From Candidatus Argoarchaeum ethanivorans (GTDB lineage: Archaea > Halobacteriota > Methanosarcinia > Methanosarcinales > EX4572-44): DNA of 5,616 bases. The notes below the pieces were generated by a model, which saw only the letters and a program-made list of their open reading frames with translations, was not told where the DNA came from and ran no database searches. Each line of letters opens with the position of its first letter. Position 1 is the stretch's first letter. The translations under genes and the position numbers were made by a program. Where the stretch lies: contig CAJHIR010000065.1 of assembly GCA_905067535.1 (NCBI GenBank), forward strand, positions 1-5,616. Direction: 5' to 3'. Below are positions 1 to 5,616 of the stretch, piece after piece.

Positions 1-482
1 CTTTCATCTTTCTTAATATAATTTTTTCTGTTTGTTATTATGAGAATTTCGCCTCTTGTGTCTTCGCACCCTATCACCGGCTTACACATTTCAATCTTAT
101 ATATTTTATATTTAAAAAATAATAGCATCGGATTGACATATAATAGGTCAGAGTTTAGATAAACTACAAAAAGTATCAACATAAGGGTGGCAAGGGCACC
201 CCAGTCCTGCCATTTATTTAAATCAAATCCGATAAAGGAAATGATGTATGGGATAAGATAATTTAAAGATTCCTGAGTCCTGTTCTCGACTTTCAGAACT
301 TCATATGATTCGCCCGTCCCTTTCTTTGAAATGTTAAGTATAGCCACCCACACAAGACTATATATGCCCACCACGATAAGAATTAACAGCATAATGGAAT
401 TAAACCAATTTTTAATAGCTAATATTAAAAATAACGGAAAATAAGAACTAAGAAAAAGACCCACTTTAACCCAGAATCTCAT
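1..482 (-). CDS. Multi-pass membrane protein of the R-M operon (C-terminus off the left edge)
   Basis: An open frame of 160 complete codons runs off the window, so the C-terminus is missing. The start is the ATG at 482-480, which shares ATGA with the hsdS stop and follows GGAG with 8 nt spacing. By eye there are four hydrophobic stretches: residues about 4-23, 29-50, 73-88 and 94-123. A polar loop at about 52-72 separates the second and third. After the last helix comes a basic stretch (KYKIYKIE, 124-131) and a probably cytosolic tail with two cysteines (C133, C139) ending in a strand-like EILIIT. There is no signal peptide other than the first helix. The four-helix layout, the YLIPYI and NPMLLFF segments and the short cytosolic tail recall KwaA, the membrane subunit of the Kiwa anti-phage system. 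That is a recollection of fold and pattern, not a demonstrated match. The overlap with hsdS says it is co-translated with the R-M genes. It could equally be an unrelated small membrane effector. Confidence 0.8.
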   Translation of the reverse strand, partial: MRFWVKVGLFLSSYFPLFLILAIKNWFNSIMLLILIVVGIYSLVWVAILNISKKGTGESYEVLKVENRTQESLNYLIPYIISFIGFDLNKWQDWGALATLMLILFVVYLNSDLLYVNPMLLFFKYKIYKIEMCKPVIGCEDTRGEILIITNRKNYIKKDE

Positions 483-1807
483 TTTTGTATCTCCAAATTT
501 TTAAGCTTTACCCGAATCTCCCCAGACATCAGTTTTGGTAGGAGAGAGTCGCGGATTTGGGATAAAATATAAACTTCTTTTTCATTTTTATCCCCCTTTT
601 CTAAGATTTGCTCGGCAATTTTACCGAATTTGTCTAAAATATTTTCATTTGGTAATGTGAACTTAAAATCTGGGACTGCATTTTTATTTAAATGTAAAAC
701 TGTTGTTCCGTTTGTATATGATAACGCATGATTATGGAACATGGCAGTTTTTAATAAAAAATATGCAAACCCTTTATTCAACTTTTCTTCAATTCTTAAT
801 ATTTGTAAATCTAATGAAACGATTAATTCATTATACCTATTTAAAGAATTTACTATTGCTGGTGTTCCAATAACTTCTGCAGCTTGTGTTAGGTCAGTCT
901 GTGCAACTATTATATCACCATCTTTAACAATTTGTTCTTCTTTATAATCTCCAACATATTCTTTATATCCCTTTTGATTAAATCCTCCGCCCCTGTTAAT
1001 TGATTTTAAAGTAATTAATGCTTTATCAGATTCTTTTAGATCTTCACTTTTATAGGAGCATCCTTTTATAACGTTTAGAAATTCTCCCAAATTCTTCACT
1101 TCCCACCCCTTTGGAATCTTCCCCGTTTCACTATCAACTATCTCTCCGCCAGACGATTTGTAAGGTTTGCCTTCTTCATCTGGAAATTCAAAATCAACAA
1201 ACCAATGTTTGAATGTTGCCTGACCTATGGCTTTGAGGGTTTTGTTCTGTTTTTGCAGAAGCTCTATTTTTGAGTCAAGGTCAGAGAGGATTTTTGCTAT
1301 GGAGGTTTGTTCTTTTATTGTCGTGATTAAAATAAGAATCTTTCTAAACTCGCTTTGTTTGATTCCTTGAACAGTGGTTCCAGTAGCTCTTAAATGAAGT
1401 TGATGCTGACCAATATGAGACATTAAATAATATTTAAGAAAATTGTTATCCAATTTTCCGTCTTTACCACGAAGCGTAATTAATCTTTGAGCAATTGCTA
1501 CATCTTCACGATCATATGATGCAACTTCTCCTAAAGGACCTTCAGTTGTGAGAAGAATGTCACCTACATGTGGTTTGCCTCTTACTTCCCATTTTTTAAA
1601 AGTCTCCTCAGAAATAAAGTATGTTTGGTTATAATCTATTTTTCCATTTTTGATTGATTTTGCACTGATTGTAATTACTCCAGATTCAGATTTTTTTGGA
1701 GTCTTCCCCCTATAATCAATAATTTTATCAAGATAATTTTCAATTTTGTCTACTTTCCAATCCTCAGGAATCATTCCTATTTCAGTATCTTTGAATTTAG
1801 TTTTCAT
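479..1807 (-). CDS. hsdS: Type I restriction-modification specificity subunit HsdS
   Basis: HsdS reads the bipartite DNA target and docks HsdM and HsdR in the Type I complex. The 442-aa length is normal. Two half-repeats are visible, each opening with a proline-tryptophan motif: IGMIPEDWKV at about 10-19 and TGKIPKGWEV at 228-237. Target-recognition domain 1 spans about 8-165 and contains VGDILLTTEG and TGTTVQGIK. The central conserved helix (about 166-205) contains SDLDSKIELLQKQNKTL and FKHWFVDFEFP. Target-recognition domain 2 spans about 230-385, with DGDIIVAQTDL and NGTTVLHLNK in equivalent places. The C-terminal conserved helix ends in the family hallmark LLPKLMSGEIRV at 422-433. The start ATG overlaps the stop of the AlbA_2 gene by ATGA. 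The SD is poor (GAG only 3 nt away), so translational coupling probably drives initiation. Both domains look intact with no frameshift. The recognition sequence cannot be read from the protein by eye. Confidence 0.96.
   Translation of the reverse strand: MKTKFKDTEIGMIPEDWKVDKIENYLDKIIDYRGKTPKKSESGVITISAKSIKNGKIDYNQTYFISEETFKKWEVRGKPHVGDILLTTEGPLGEVASYDREDVAIAQRLITLRGKDGKLDNNFLKYYLMSHIGQHQLHLRATGTTVQGIKQSEFRKILILITTIKEQTSIAKILSDLDSKIELLQKQNKTLKAIGQATFKHWFVDFEFPDEEGKPYKSSGGEIVDSETGKIPKGWEVKNLGEFLNVIKGCSYKSEDLKESDKALITLKSINRGGGFNQKGYKEYVGDYKEEQIVKDGDIIVAQTDLTQAAEVIGTPAIVNSLNRYNELIVSLDLQILRIEEKLNKGFAYFLLKTAMFHNHALSYTNGTTVLHLNKNAVPDFKFTLPNENILDKFGKIAEQILEKGDKNEKEVYILSQIRDSLLPKLMSGEIRVKLKNLEIQK
491..494 (-). 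promoter_or_regulatory. Ribosome binding site of the membrane-protein gene
   Basis: GGAG on the minus strand, inside the last codons of hsdS and 8 nt before the ATG at 482-480. It supports this start and shows that the partial gene at the left edge is translated, not just an open frame. Confidence 0.7.
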
Positions 1808-3210
1808 TTTCTCACGACTTCCCAGTAACCCCCTTTATCAGGGCCAATTCTTTCAATAATGGATTCGTCTTGCATTTTTTTAAGATGATATTTAATTCCG
1901 TCTTCTGTTAATCCTGTTACTTCAGCCAGTTCTTTCCTGGTTATTTTAGGAGTTTCTTCAATTAACGCAATTATTTTCTGGGTAGTTTTCTGGGTAGTTT
2001 TCTGGGTAGTTTTCTGGGTAGTTTTCTGGGTAGTAGGAAACGTAATTTTGTAAAAGTCAAAATCACCTTCTATTAAAGGCTTTAGATGGTAGTGCGAGTC
2101 CCAGCCGTTTATCATTTTATGAAAACCACTACCAATATTTTCAGCCAGTTTTACAAATCTGAAAATTTTAGCAATAATGGGATTTCTCGGTAGTGAAAAA
2201 TCCTCCTTTAATATGAACTTTATGTCTTTAGGTAATGCCCCGGGGTTAAAGAATTCAAACCTATTGGAAAACACACGGATTCTTGGATTTGCAGGACTAA
2301 AATAATCTGTATGCATCACAAGATTTACCAGAGCCTCTCTTATTGCCTGTAAATGTGGCGGATCATCATCCCTGAACCCTGCTTTTATGCTAAAAGGAAC
2401 ATCTATTTTCTTGCTCAATCGCTCGTAGATGTCAAAGAACGCAGTAAAAAGATTTTTTTCGCTTGTCAGCCTTACACTGTACCTTGTTGGTGCGTCTTCA
2501 TAAGAAATCCCGGCTATTTCTAAATATTCAATTTTGTAGTGGGCTATTTCTCTTATTAATGAATTTTCATTACCAAATACCAATAATCCGCCATAAGTTA
2601 CACGATCATCAATAATTACACTTAATTTCTGAAGAAACTCTTTATTATCTAACACATTATATCTGTGCCCTGGGTTCATTTGTGCAAAATAAGAGCGATA
2701 TTTTATAATTGTTTCTTCATCCAGGTCACTTATAGTGTATTTTGTTAATTCCTTATCTTTCTCTTCAAAAGAAGCAGTTCTAAAAAAAGTGTCAATTTCT
2801 TCCTGTGTTGCTCTTTGGTCTCCACTCGCAGTTCGTATAAATGTGTTTTTTATCGAATTAAAATAAACGGGTTTGTATCTTGAAGATTTTTTCGGTATGT
2901 AAAAGGCAAGTACTGTTTTTGAATCAAAATCATATTTTTTACTGGTAACATCTATTTTCTTATTAAATTTATTGCCGTTTCTTAAGACAGTAGTAAAATC
3001 TTCTGCTATTTTTTCAGGATTTCTTACGCCTAAGACATAATATTTTTTCCCTGCCTTTTTAACGCCAAAAATAATCCACCCACCAGCAGTATTAGAAAAA
3101 GCACTAACCGTTTCCCAACTGTTTTTTGGGATATCGGATTTAGCTTCTTTGACCTCAAAATCTTCCCATTCAATATCCTCAAGTTTTTTTATTAATTCTT
3201 CTTTGTTCAT
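1804..3210 (-). CDS. AlbA_2 (Schlafen-type) / GHKL-like ATPase / winged-helix protein
   Basis: A 468-aa protein with three regions. Residues about 15-140 are an AlbA_2 (Schlafen AlbA_2) domain with FEVKEAKSD (18-26), SAFSNTAGGWIIFGV (36-50) and FIRTASGDQRAT (124-135). Residues about 200-390 resemble the HATPase_c_4 region often mislabelled 'RecG C-terminal': AIREALVNLVMHTDY (289-303) holds the N-box-like E292, N296 and H300; NPG is at 322-324; NIGSGFHKM (358-366) is the glycine-rich loop. Residues 413-466 form a winged helix-turn-helix (ITRKELAEVTGLTEDGIKYHLKKM). A five-fold TTQK linker (393-412) separates ATPase and winged helix. Such proteins are usually called transcriptional regulators, and some AlbA_2 proteins are nucleases. 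Its place between hsdM and hsdS suggests regulation of the R-M operon or a linked defence role; neither is shown. The ATG at 3210-3208 lies 3 nt after a vestigial hsdM end, with only a weak GGTG SD, so coupling is likely. It is not a RecG helicase: no helicase motifs are present. Confidence 0.9.
   Translation of the reverse strand: MNKEELIKKLEDIEWEDFEVKEAKSDIPKNSWETVSAFSNTAGGWIIFGVKKAGKKYYVLGVRNPEKIAEDFTTVLRNGNKFNKKIDVTSKKYDFDSKTVLAFYIPKKSSRYKPVYFNSIKNTFIRTASGDQRATQEEIDTFFRTASFEEKDKELTKYTISDLDEETIIKYRSYFAQMNPGHRYNVLDNKEFLQKLSVIIDDRVTYGGLLVFGNENSLIREIAHYKIEYLEIAGISYEDAPTRYSVRLTSEKNLFTAFFDIYERLSKKIDVPFSIKAGFRDDDPPHLQAIREALVNLVMHTDYFSPANPRIRVFSNRFEFFNPGALPKDIKFILKEDFSLPRNPIIAKIFRFVKLAENIGSGFHKMINGWDSHYHLKPLIEGDFDFYKITFPTTQKTTQKTTQKTTQKTTQKIIALIEETPKITRKELAEVTGLTEDGIKYHLKKMQDESIIERIGPDKGGYWEVVRK
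1974..2033 (-). repeat. Five perfect 12-nt tandem repeats encoding a TTQK linker
   Basis: The plus-strand unit ttttctgggtag occurs five times back to back without a mismatch, and the next base also fits the unit. In the coding frame the unit is ACT ACC CAG AAA, giving five TTQK blocks at residues 393-412 between the ATPase region and the winged helix. The unit is a multiple of three, so gain or loss of copies would change linker length without breaking the frame. Perfect identity across synonymous positions indicates recent slippage-type expansion, not slow divergence. Confidence 0.95.
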
Positions 3211-3213
3211 ATT

Positions 3214-3254
3214 TCAAACACCATATCCAATACCCTCAAGATTCTTCTTCATCT
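3214..3254 (-). pseudogene. Vestigial second copy of the hsdM 3' end
   Basis: Read on the minus strand this segment encodes KKNLEGIGYGV and a stop, mirroring [11 protein letters not shown] and stop at the end of hsdM. Aligned by hand with 3993-4033, 32 of 41 bases match, including 17 of the first 18; most later differences are synonymous or conservative (ATT/ATC, GGA/GGG, TAT/TTT, GTT/GTC, TGA/TAA). It also forms a mini-ORF of 12 codons (ATG 3252-3250, TGA 3216-3214) whose ATG overlaps the stop of the 45-aa ORF as ATGA and whose stop is 3 nt before the AlbA_2 start. I read it as the leftover end of an ancestral hsdM that once directly preceded the AlbA_2 gene. It may still act as a re-initiation bridge. 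Confidence 0.75.
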
Positions 3255-3386
3255 ATCATTCATCCACCGGGCGAAAGCTTTATGTGTTGACCAGAAGTAT
3301 GTATGTATTATCAGGTAAAGCCTGGAAGCCAGTGTACCTTGAGATGCACGTTCGAGTGCTTTCAGGTTCTGTTTTTTACCATACAT
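3249..3386 (-). CDS. Small basic protein, 45 aa, overlapping the DUF3800 gene
   Basis: A 45-codon ORF starting at ATG 3386-3384, preceded by a perfect AGGAGG at 3393-3398 with 6 nt spacing. It overlaps the DUF3800 gene by 11 nt in another frame and ends in TGA at 3251-3249. It fills the otherwise unexplained gap between the DUF3800 and AlbA_2 genes. The protein starts MYGKKQNLKALERASQG, has a hydrophobic/aromatic centre (SRLYLIIHTYFW, 21-32) and ends THKAFARWMNDR. Eight Lys/Arg against two acidic residues make it strongly basic; Y24, Y30, F31, W32 and W41 would suit a small folded helical protein or a nucleic-acid or protein-binding partner. The codons are ordinary sense codons, not low-complexity sequence. 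I do not recognise a family. Context suggests it works with, or regulates, the DUF3800 protein, because the two share the cassette bounded by the hsdM-end repeats. No function is claimed. Confidence 0.72.
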   Translation of the reverse strand: MYGKKQNLKALERASQGTLASRLYLIIHTYFWSTHKAFARWMNDR

Positions 3387-3987
3387 GGCAAACCTCCTGT
3401 TCAAGTTGGACTAAGTCTATGAATTCACTATTGTTGTGTTCAAACTTATGGAAACAAGCCCAAGCTAACATGTCTGCAAATTGCAAACCTGCCCATGAGT
3501 GCGAGTAACTGTGATGGACAGTTGCTCTATTTATTGTTGATCTCTCGTTCAGAGATTTTAAGAAATAATTGTTGAAATCTTCTCGTAAGATCTGTTTCCC
3601 TTTGGATTTATCTATTCTTATTTCTACATTAACGTTATCAAGAGTGATCTGTCTTGCAAGCTTTCCTGCAACATAATTGTATAGTTTATGCTTATTATTT
3701 TTGAGGTATTCACTATACAATTTTTTCTTTTCAAGCACGATATACAATACCCTTGTATTCTTAGCCTCATTCAGTTTTTTCAGCATATATCTTCTCAGTT
3801 CATCAGAGGATCTGTTAGCCTTGATTTCAGATGCCTTGCGAAGCTCTTTTCTGAACTTGTGTCTCCTCATATTTTTTATCATTCTATCGAGAGGGAAATA
3901 ATCCTCTATTATTAATGCAGACAGTACAAGATATTTTGAACCACCCAAGCCCAGATCTCCGCTTTCATCAATGAAAATATAAATCAA
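3376..3987 (-). CDS. DUF3800 domain protein (possible RNase H-like nuclease)
   Basis: A 203-aa protein with the layout of the DUF3800 family, full length for a stand-alone member. The N-terminus is the first strand with the hallmark acidic pair, IYIFIDESGDLG (2-13, D7 and E8). Next come EIKANRSSDELRR (54-66), the strand IRIDKSKGK (123-131, D126) and the C-terminal block HSYSHSWAGLQFADMLAWA (159-177, Q169 and D172). Four acidic positions spread this way fit a two-metal RNase H-like active site; this is inference, as the family lacks a settled biochemical role as far as I know. The start is TTG at 3987-3985: no ATG lies upstream in frame, an in-frame TGA sits at 4002-4000, and any later start would remove the DES motif. 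GAGG lies 10 nt upstream. It begins 5 nt after the hsdM stop and overlaps the 45-aa gene at its end. It probably came in as cargo with that gene. Confidence 0.9.
   Translation of the reverse strand: MIYIFIDESGDLGLGGSKYLVLSALIIEDYFPLDRMIKNMRRHKFRKELRKASEIKANRSSDELRRYMLKKLNEAKNTRVLYIVLEKKKLYSEYLKNNKHKLYNYVAGKLARQITLDNVNVEIRIDKSKGKQILREDFNNYFLKSLNERSTINRATVHHSYSHSWAGLQFADMLAWACFHKFEHNNSEFIDLVQLEQEVCHVW
3393..3398 (-). promoter_or_regulatory. Perfect Shine-Dalgarno site of the 45-aa ORF
   Basis: AGGAGG on the minus strand, 6 nt before the ATG at 3386-3384 and lying inside the last codons of the DUF3800 gene. It is the strongest ribosome binding site I see in the window and the main reason for calling the small gene. 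Confidence 0.8.
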
Positions 3988-3992
3988 TATTA

Positions 3993-4033
3993 TTAGACCT
4001 CAAACCCGATACCCCCAAGATTCTTCTTAATCT
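3993..4033 (-). repeat. Functional hsdM 3' end, partner of the copy at 3214-3254
   Basis: The last codons of hsdM ([13 protein letters not shown], then TAA followed directly by a second TAA). With 3214-3254 it forms an imperfect direct repeat flanking about 740 bp that contains exactly the DUF3800 gene and the 45-aa ORF. The divergence (9 of 41 bases) means the copies are not a fresh target-site duplication. Confidence 0.75.
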
Positions 4034-5519
4034 CTTCATCAAGCTTCTTTCCTTCTTCCATCTGCACTTTAAGTTGAGCGGTTAATTCTTTCATCTTTTC
4101 TTCAAAAGGAATTCCATCGTCTTCCTCTTCCGGGAAACCAACGTACCGTCCCGGAGTCAGGATGTGTTCGTGTTTTCTTACTTCTTCCAGTGTCGCAGAC
4201 TTACAAAATCCGAGAACATCTTCATACTTTCCGCCTTCGCCTCTCCAGGCATGATAAGTGCCTGAAATTTTCTTAATCTCTTCATCAGTTAATTCCCGGT
4301 GTCTTCTGTCAATCATTTCACCCATATTGCGAGCATCAATAAATAGGATTTCTCCGCTTCTATCTCTGAATTTGTTGTTTGTCTTGTCCCTGGAAACAAA
4401 CCAGAGGCAGGCAGGAATCATTGTATTATAAAACAGTTGGGAAGGCAATGCAATCATACAGTCAACCAGATCAGCTTCAACAATATTTTTCCTGATTTCT
4501 CCTTCGTTTGAAGTGTTAGAACTCATTGAGCCATTTGACAGGACAAAACCCGCTATTCCGTGCGGTGCGAGATGATGTATCTTATGCTGCACCCAGGCAA
4601 AGTTAGCATTGCCTACCGGAGGCACGCCATATTTCCACCTCGCGTCATCCCTTAGATGCTCTCCGCCCCAGTCGCTCATGTTAAATGGCGGATTAGCAAG
4701 TATAAAATCGGCTTTCAGGTCTTTATGTTTGTCATCATGGAAACTATCTCCAAGCTGGATATTCCCGTCTATCCTGCGAATAGCCAGGTTCATCTTGCTG
4801 AGTTTCCATGTTGTAGGGTTAGACTCCTGCCCAAAAATATGAATATCCTCAATCCGTCCGTTATGCGCACGTATAAAATTTTCACTCTGGACAAACATTC
4901 CGCTTGAACCACAGCAAGGGTCATATACACGACCTTTGTATGGCTCAATCATCTCTACAAGAAGCTTAACAATACTTTTTGGCGTGTAAAATTGTCCACC
5001 TTTTTTTCCTTCCGCACTGGCAAACTCGCCTAAAAAATATTCGTATACCCTGCCAAGAATGTCTTTTGATCTGCTTTCATAATCTCCCAAGCCAATTGTC
5101 CCGATAAGGTCAATTAATTCGCCCAACCTTCTTTTATCCAGGGTAGGTCGAGCATAATCTTTAGGCAGCACTCCTTTTAATGAAGGATTTTCTTTCTCAA
5201 TTAATTCCATTGCTTCATCAATTATTTTCCCTATTTCTGGCTGTTTAGCATTCTTTTGCAGATAACTCCACCTTGCTTTACCGGGAACCCAGAATATGTT
5301 TTCCATGCTGTATTCATCACGCTCTTCCGGGTCAGCCCACTTACTTACCTGTTCTTGTAACTGCTCGTGTCGCTCCTCAAAAGAATCCGAGATGTACTTT
5401 AAAAAAATCGAACCCAATACTACATGTTTGTATTCAGCAGCATCCATATTGCTTCTTAATTTGTCTGCTGCTTTCCAGAGTTTTTGTTCAAAGCCCAAAT
5501 GCGCACCGTTATTTGACAT
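3993..5519 (-). CDS. hsdM: Type I restriction-modification methyltransferase subunit HsdM
   Basis: HsdM transfers a methyl group from S-adenosylmethionine to adenine N6 at the site chosen by HsdS. The 508-aa protein has the usual domains. The N-terminal helical HsdM_N region covers about 8-150, opening [18 protein letters not shown]. The catalytic domain starts near [14 protein letters not shown] (174-187). Motif [12 protein letters not shown], is at 199-209 and binds the cofactor; motif IV, NPPF, is at 276-279 and is the N6-adenine catalytic signature. The C-terminal region has [10 protein letters not shown] (452-461) and an acidic coiled-coil-like tail from about 470. All key residues are intact. 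I chose the ATG at 5519-5517 over a longer TTG frame because [10 protein letters not shown] is where family members begin and GAAGGG lies 10 nt upstream. It is the first gene of the chain and is followed after 5 nt by the DUF3800 gene. Its 3' end is echoed downstream at 3214-3254. Confidence 0.97.
   Translation of the reverse strand: MSNNGAHLGFEQKLWKAADKLRSNMDAAEYKHVVLGSIFLKYISDSFEERHEQLQEQVSKWADPEERDEYSMENIFWVPGKARWSYLQKNAKQPEIGKIIDEAMELIEKENPSLKGVLPKDYARPTLDKRRLGELIDLIGTIGLGDYESRSKDILGRVYEYFLGEFASAEGKKGGQFYTPKSIVKLLVEMIEPYKGRVYDPCCGSSGMFVQSENFIRAHNGRIEDIHIFGQESNPTTWKLSKMNLAIRRIDGNIQLGDSFHDDKHKDLKADFILANPPFNMSDWGGEHLRDDARWKYGVPPVGNANFAWVQHKIHHLAPHGIAGFVLSNGSMSSNTSNEGEIRKNIVEADLVDCMIALPSQLFYNTMIPACLWFVSRDKTNNKFRDRSGEILFIDARNMGEMIDRRHRELTDEEIKKISGTYHAWRGEGGKYEDVLGFCKSATLEEVRKHEHILTPGRYVGFPEEEDDGIPFEEKMKELTAQLKVQMEEGKKLDEEIKKNLGGIGFEV
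3998..4001 (-). promoter_or_regulatory. Ribosome binding site supporting the TTG start of the DUF3800 gene
   Basis: GAGG within the penultimate codons of hsdM, 10 nt before the TTG at 3987-3985. In-frame TGA at 4002-4000 prevents any longer start, so this site and the TTG decide the N-terminus. Confidence 0.55.
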
Positions 5520-5616
5520 TTTTATTATTCCCTTCTTTGTCATTTGACTCAACCCATAATAACTTGTTCTTTCAATTCCCAATGCATGGCTCCTTTGTCA
5601 ATAATTGATGGATGTC
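5520..5616 (-). other. Leader or upstream-gene tail before hsdM; no complete gene seen
   Basis: Two minus-strand frames are open from the right edge: one ends in TGA at 5574-5572, the other in TGA at 5551-5549. Either could be the tail of an upstream gene, but neither is long enough to recognise. The second contains a 12-codon ORF from ATG 5587-5585, with GGAG only 2 nt away, too close to be convincing. Two small odd-centred palindromes occur on the plus strand, tcaataattga at 5598-5608 and ttgactcaa at 5544-5552. They could be operator half-sites, but such short palindromes are expected by chance. I see no well-spaced -35/-10 pair; the operon promoter may lie beyond the window. Confidence 0.35.
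5530..5535 (-). promoter_or_regulatory. Ribosome binding site of hsdM
   Basis: GAAGGG on the minus strand, 10 nt before the ATG at 5519-5517. It favours this start over the in-frame ATG at 5543-5541, which has no comparable SD, and over the TTG at 5582-5580. Confidence 0.6.

Noticed and set aside
1974..2033. CRISPR-like or intergenic satellite repeat
   Set aside because: The units are contiguous with no spacers, only 12 nt long and inside a coding frame.
1804..3210. Naming this gene a RecG-type DNA helicase
   Set aside because: The similarity behind that label is to the ATPase-like C-terminal family only. There is no Walker A/B helicase core or wedge domain.
3149..3508. Plus-strand open frame of about 119 codons
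   Set aside because: It lies across the AlbA_2 start, the 45-aa ORF and the DUF3800 end on the other strand, lacks a recognisable domain and has low-complexity Ser/Phe-rich sequence typical of an antisense shadow.
3255..3992. Cassette as an insertion sequence or integron cassette
   Set aside because: No transposase or integrase, no terminal inverted repeats and no attC-like fold seen; the flanking repeat is diverged hsdM coding sequence, not a short target duplication.
4609..4907. Plus-strand open frames inside hsdM
   Set aside because: They are antisense to the conserved catalytic domain of hsdM and show no domain or convincing start context.
5520..5582. Longer hsdM reading frame starting at TTG 5582-5580, adding 21 residues
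   Set aside because: The added residues do not look like the HsdM N-terminus, the start is TTG without a good SD, and [10 protein letters not shown] at 5519 matches how the family begins with a suitable SD upstream.
5520..5616. Promoter built on TTGACA in the hsdM leader (minus strand)
   Set aside because: TTGACA occurs, but no -10-like hexamer lies at 16-18 nt. A TTGAGT / AATAAT pair with 17 nt spacing would start transcription at or beyond the hsdM ATG.

Overview
The window holds most of one leftward (minus-strand) operon built on a Type I restriction-modification (R-M) system. The DNA is AT-rich, genes are packed with overlaps, and Shine-Dalgarno (SD) sites are bacterial in style (an archaeon is not excluded). 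I cannot name the organism. hsdM by eye looks less AT-rich than the genes after it.

Layout in transcription order, right to left: (1) 5520-5616, a short leader with no complete gene I can support. (2) hsdM, 3993-5519, the N6-adenine methyltransferase subunit. (3) A DUF3800 protein, 3376-3987, with a TTG start and an acidic-residue pattern that suggests a metal-dependent nuclease. (4) A 45-residue basic small protein, 3249-3386, too short for usual gene callers but with a perfect AGGAGG site. (5) A 41-nt second copy of the hsdM 3' end, 3214-3254. (6) A 468-aa protein with Schlafen-type AlbA_2, GHKL-like ATPase and winged-helix regions, 1804-3210, carrying five perfect 12-nt repeats in its linker. 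(7) hsdS, 479-1807, the two-domain specificity subunit. (8) A multi-pass membrane protein, 1-482, cut by the left edge. No hsdR lies in the window.

The main structural observation is that the DUF3800 gene plus the small ORF sit between two imperfect copies of the hsdM 3' end. The downstream copy lies 3 nt before the AlbA_2 gene. This suggests an ancestral order hsdM - AlbA_2 gene - hsdS into which a roughly 740-bp two-gene cassette was placed at the end of hsdM, with a new hsdM end supplied or regenerated. Every junction after hsdM is an overlap or a gap of a few bases, so translation is probably coupled along the whole chain.

Functionally, HsdM and HsdS would form the methyltransferase and, with an HsdR outside the window, the restriction enzyme. 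The AlbA_2/ATPase/winged-helix protein could regulate the operon or be a second effector. The DUF3800 protein, the small protein and the membrane protein look like added defence cargo, but their functions are inferred from context only.
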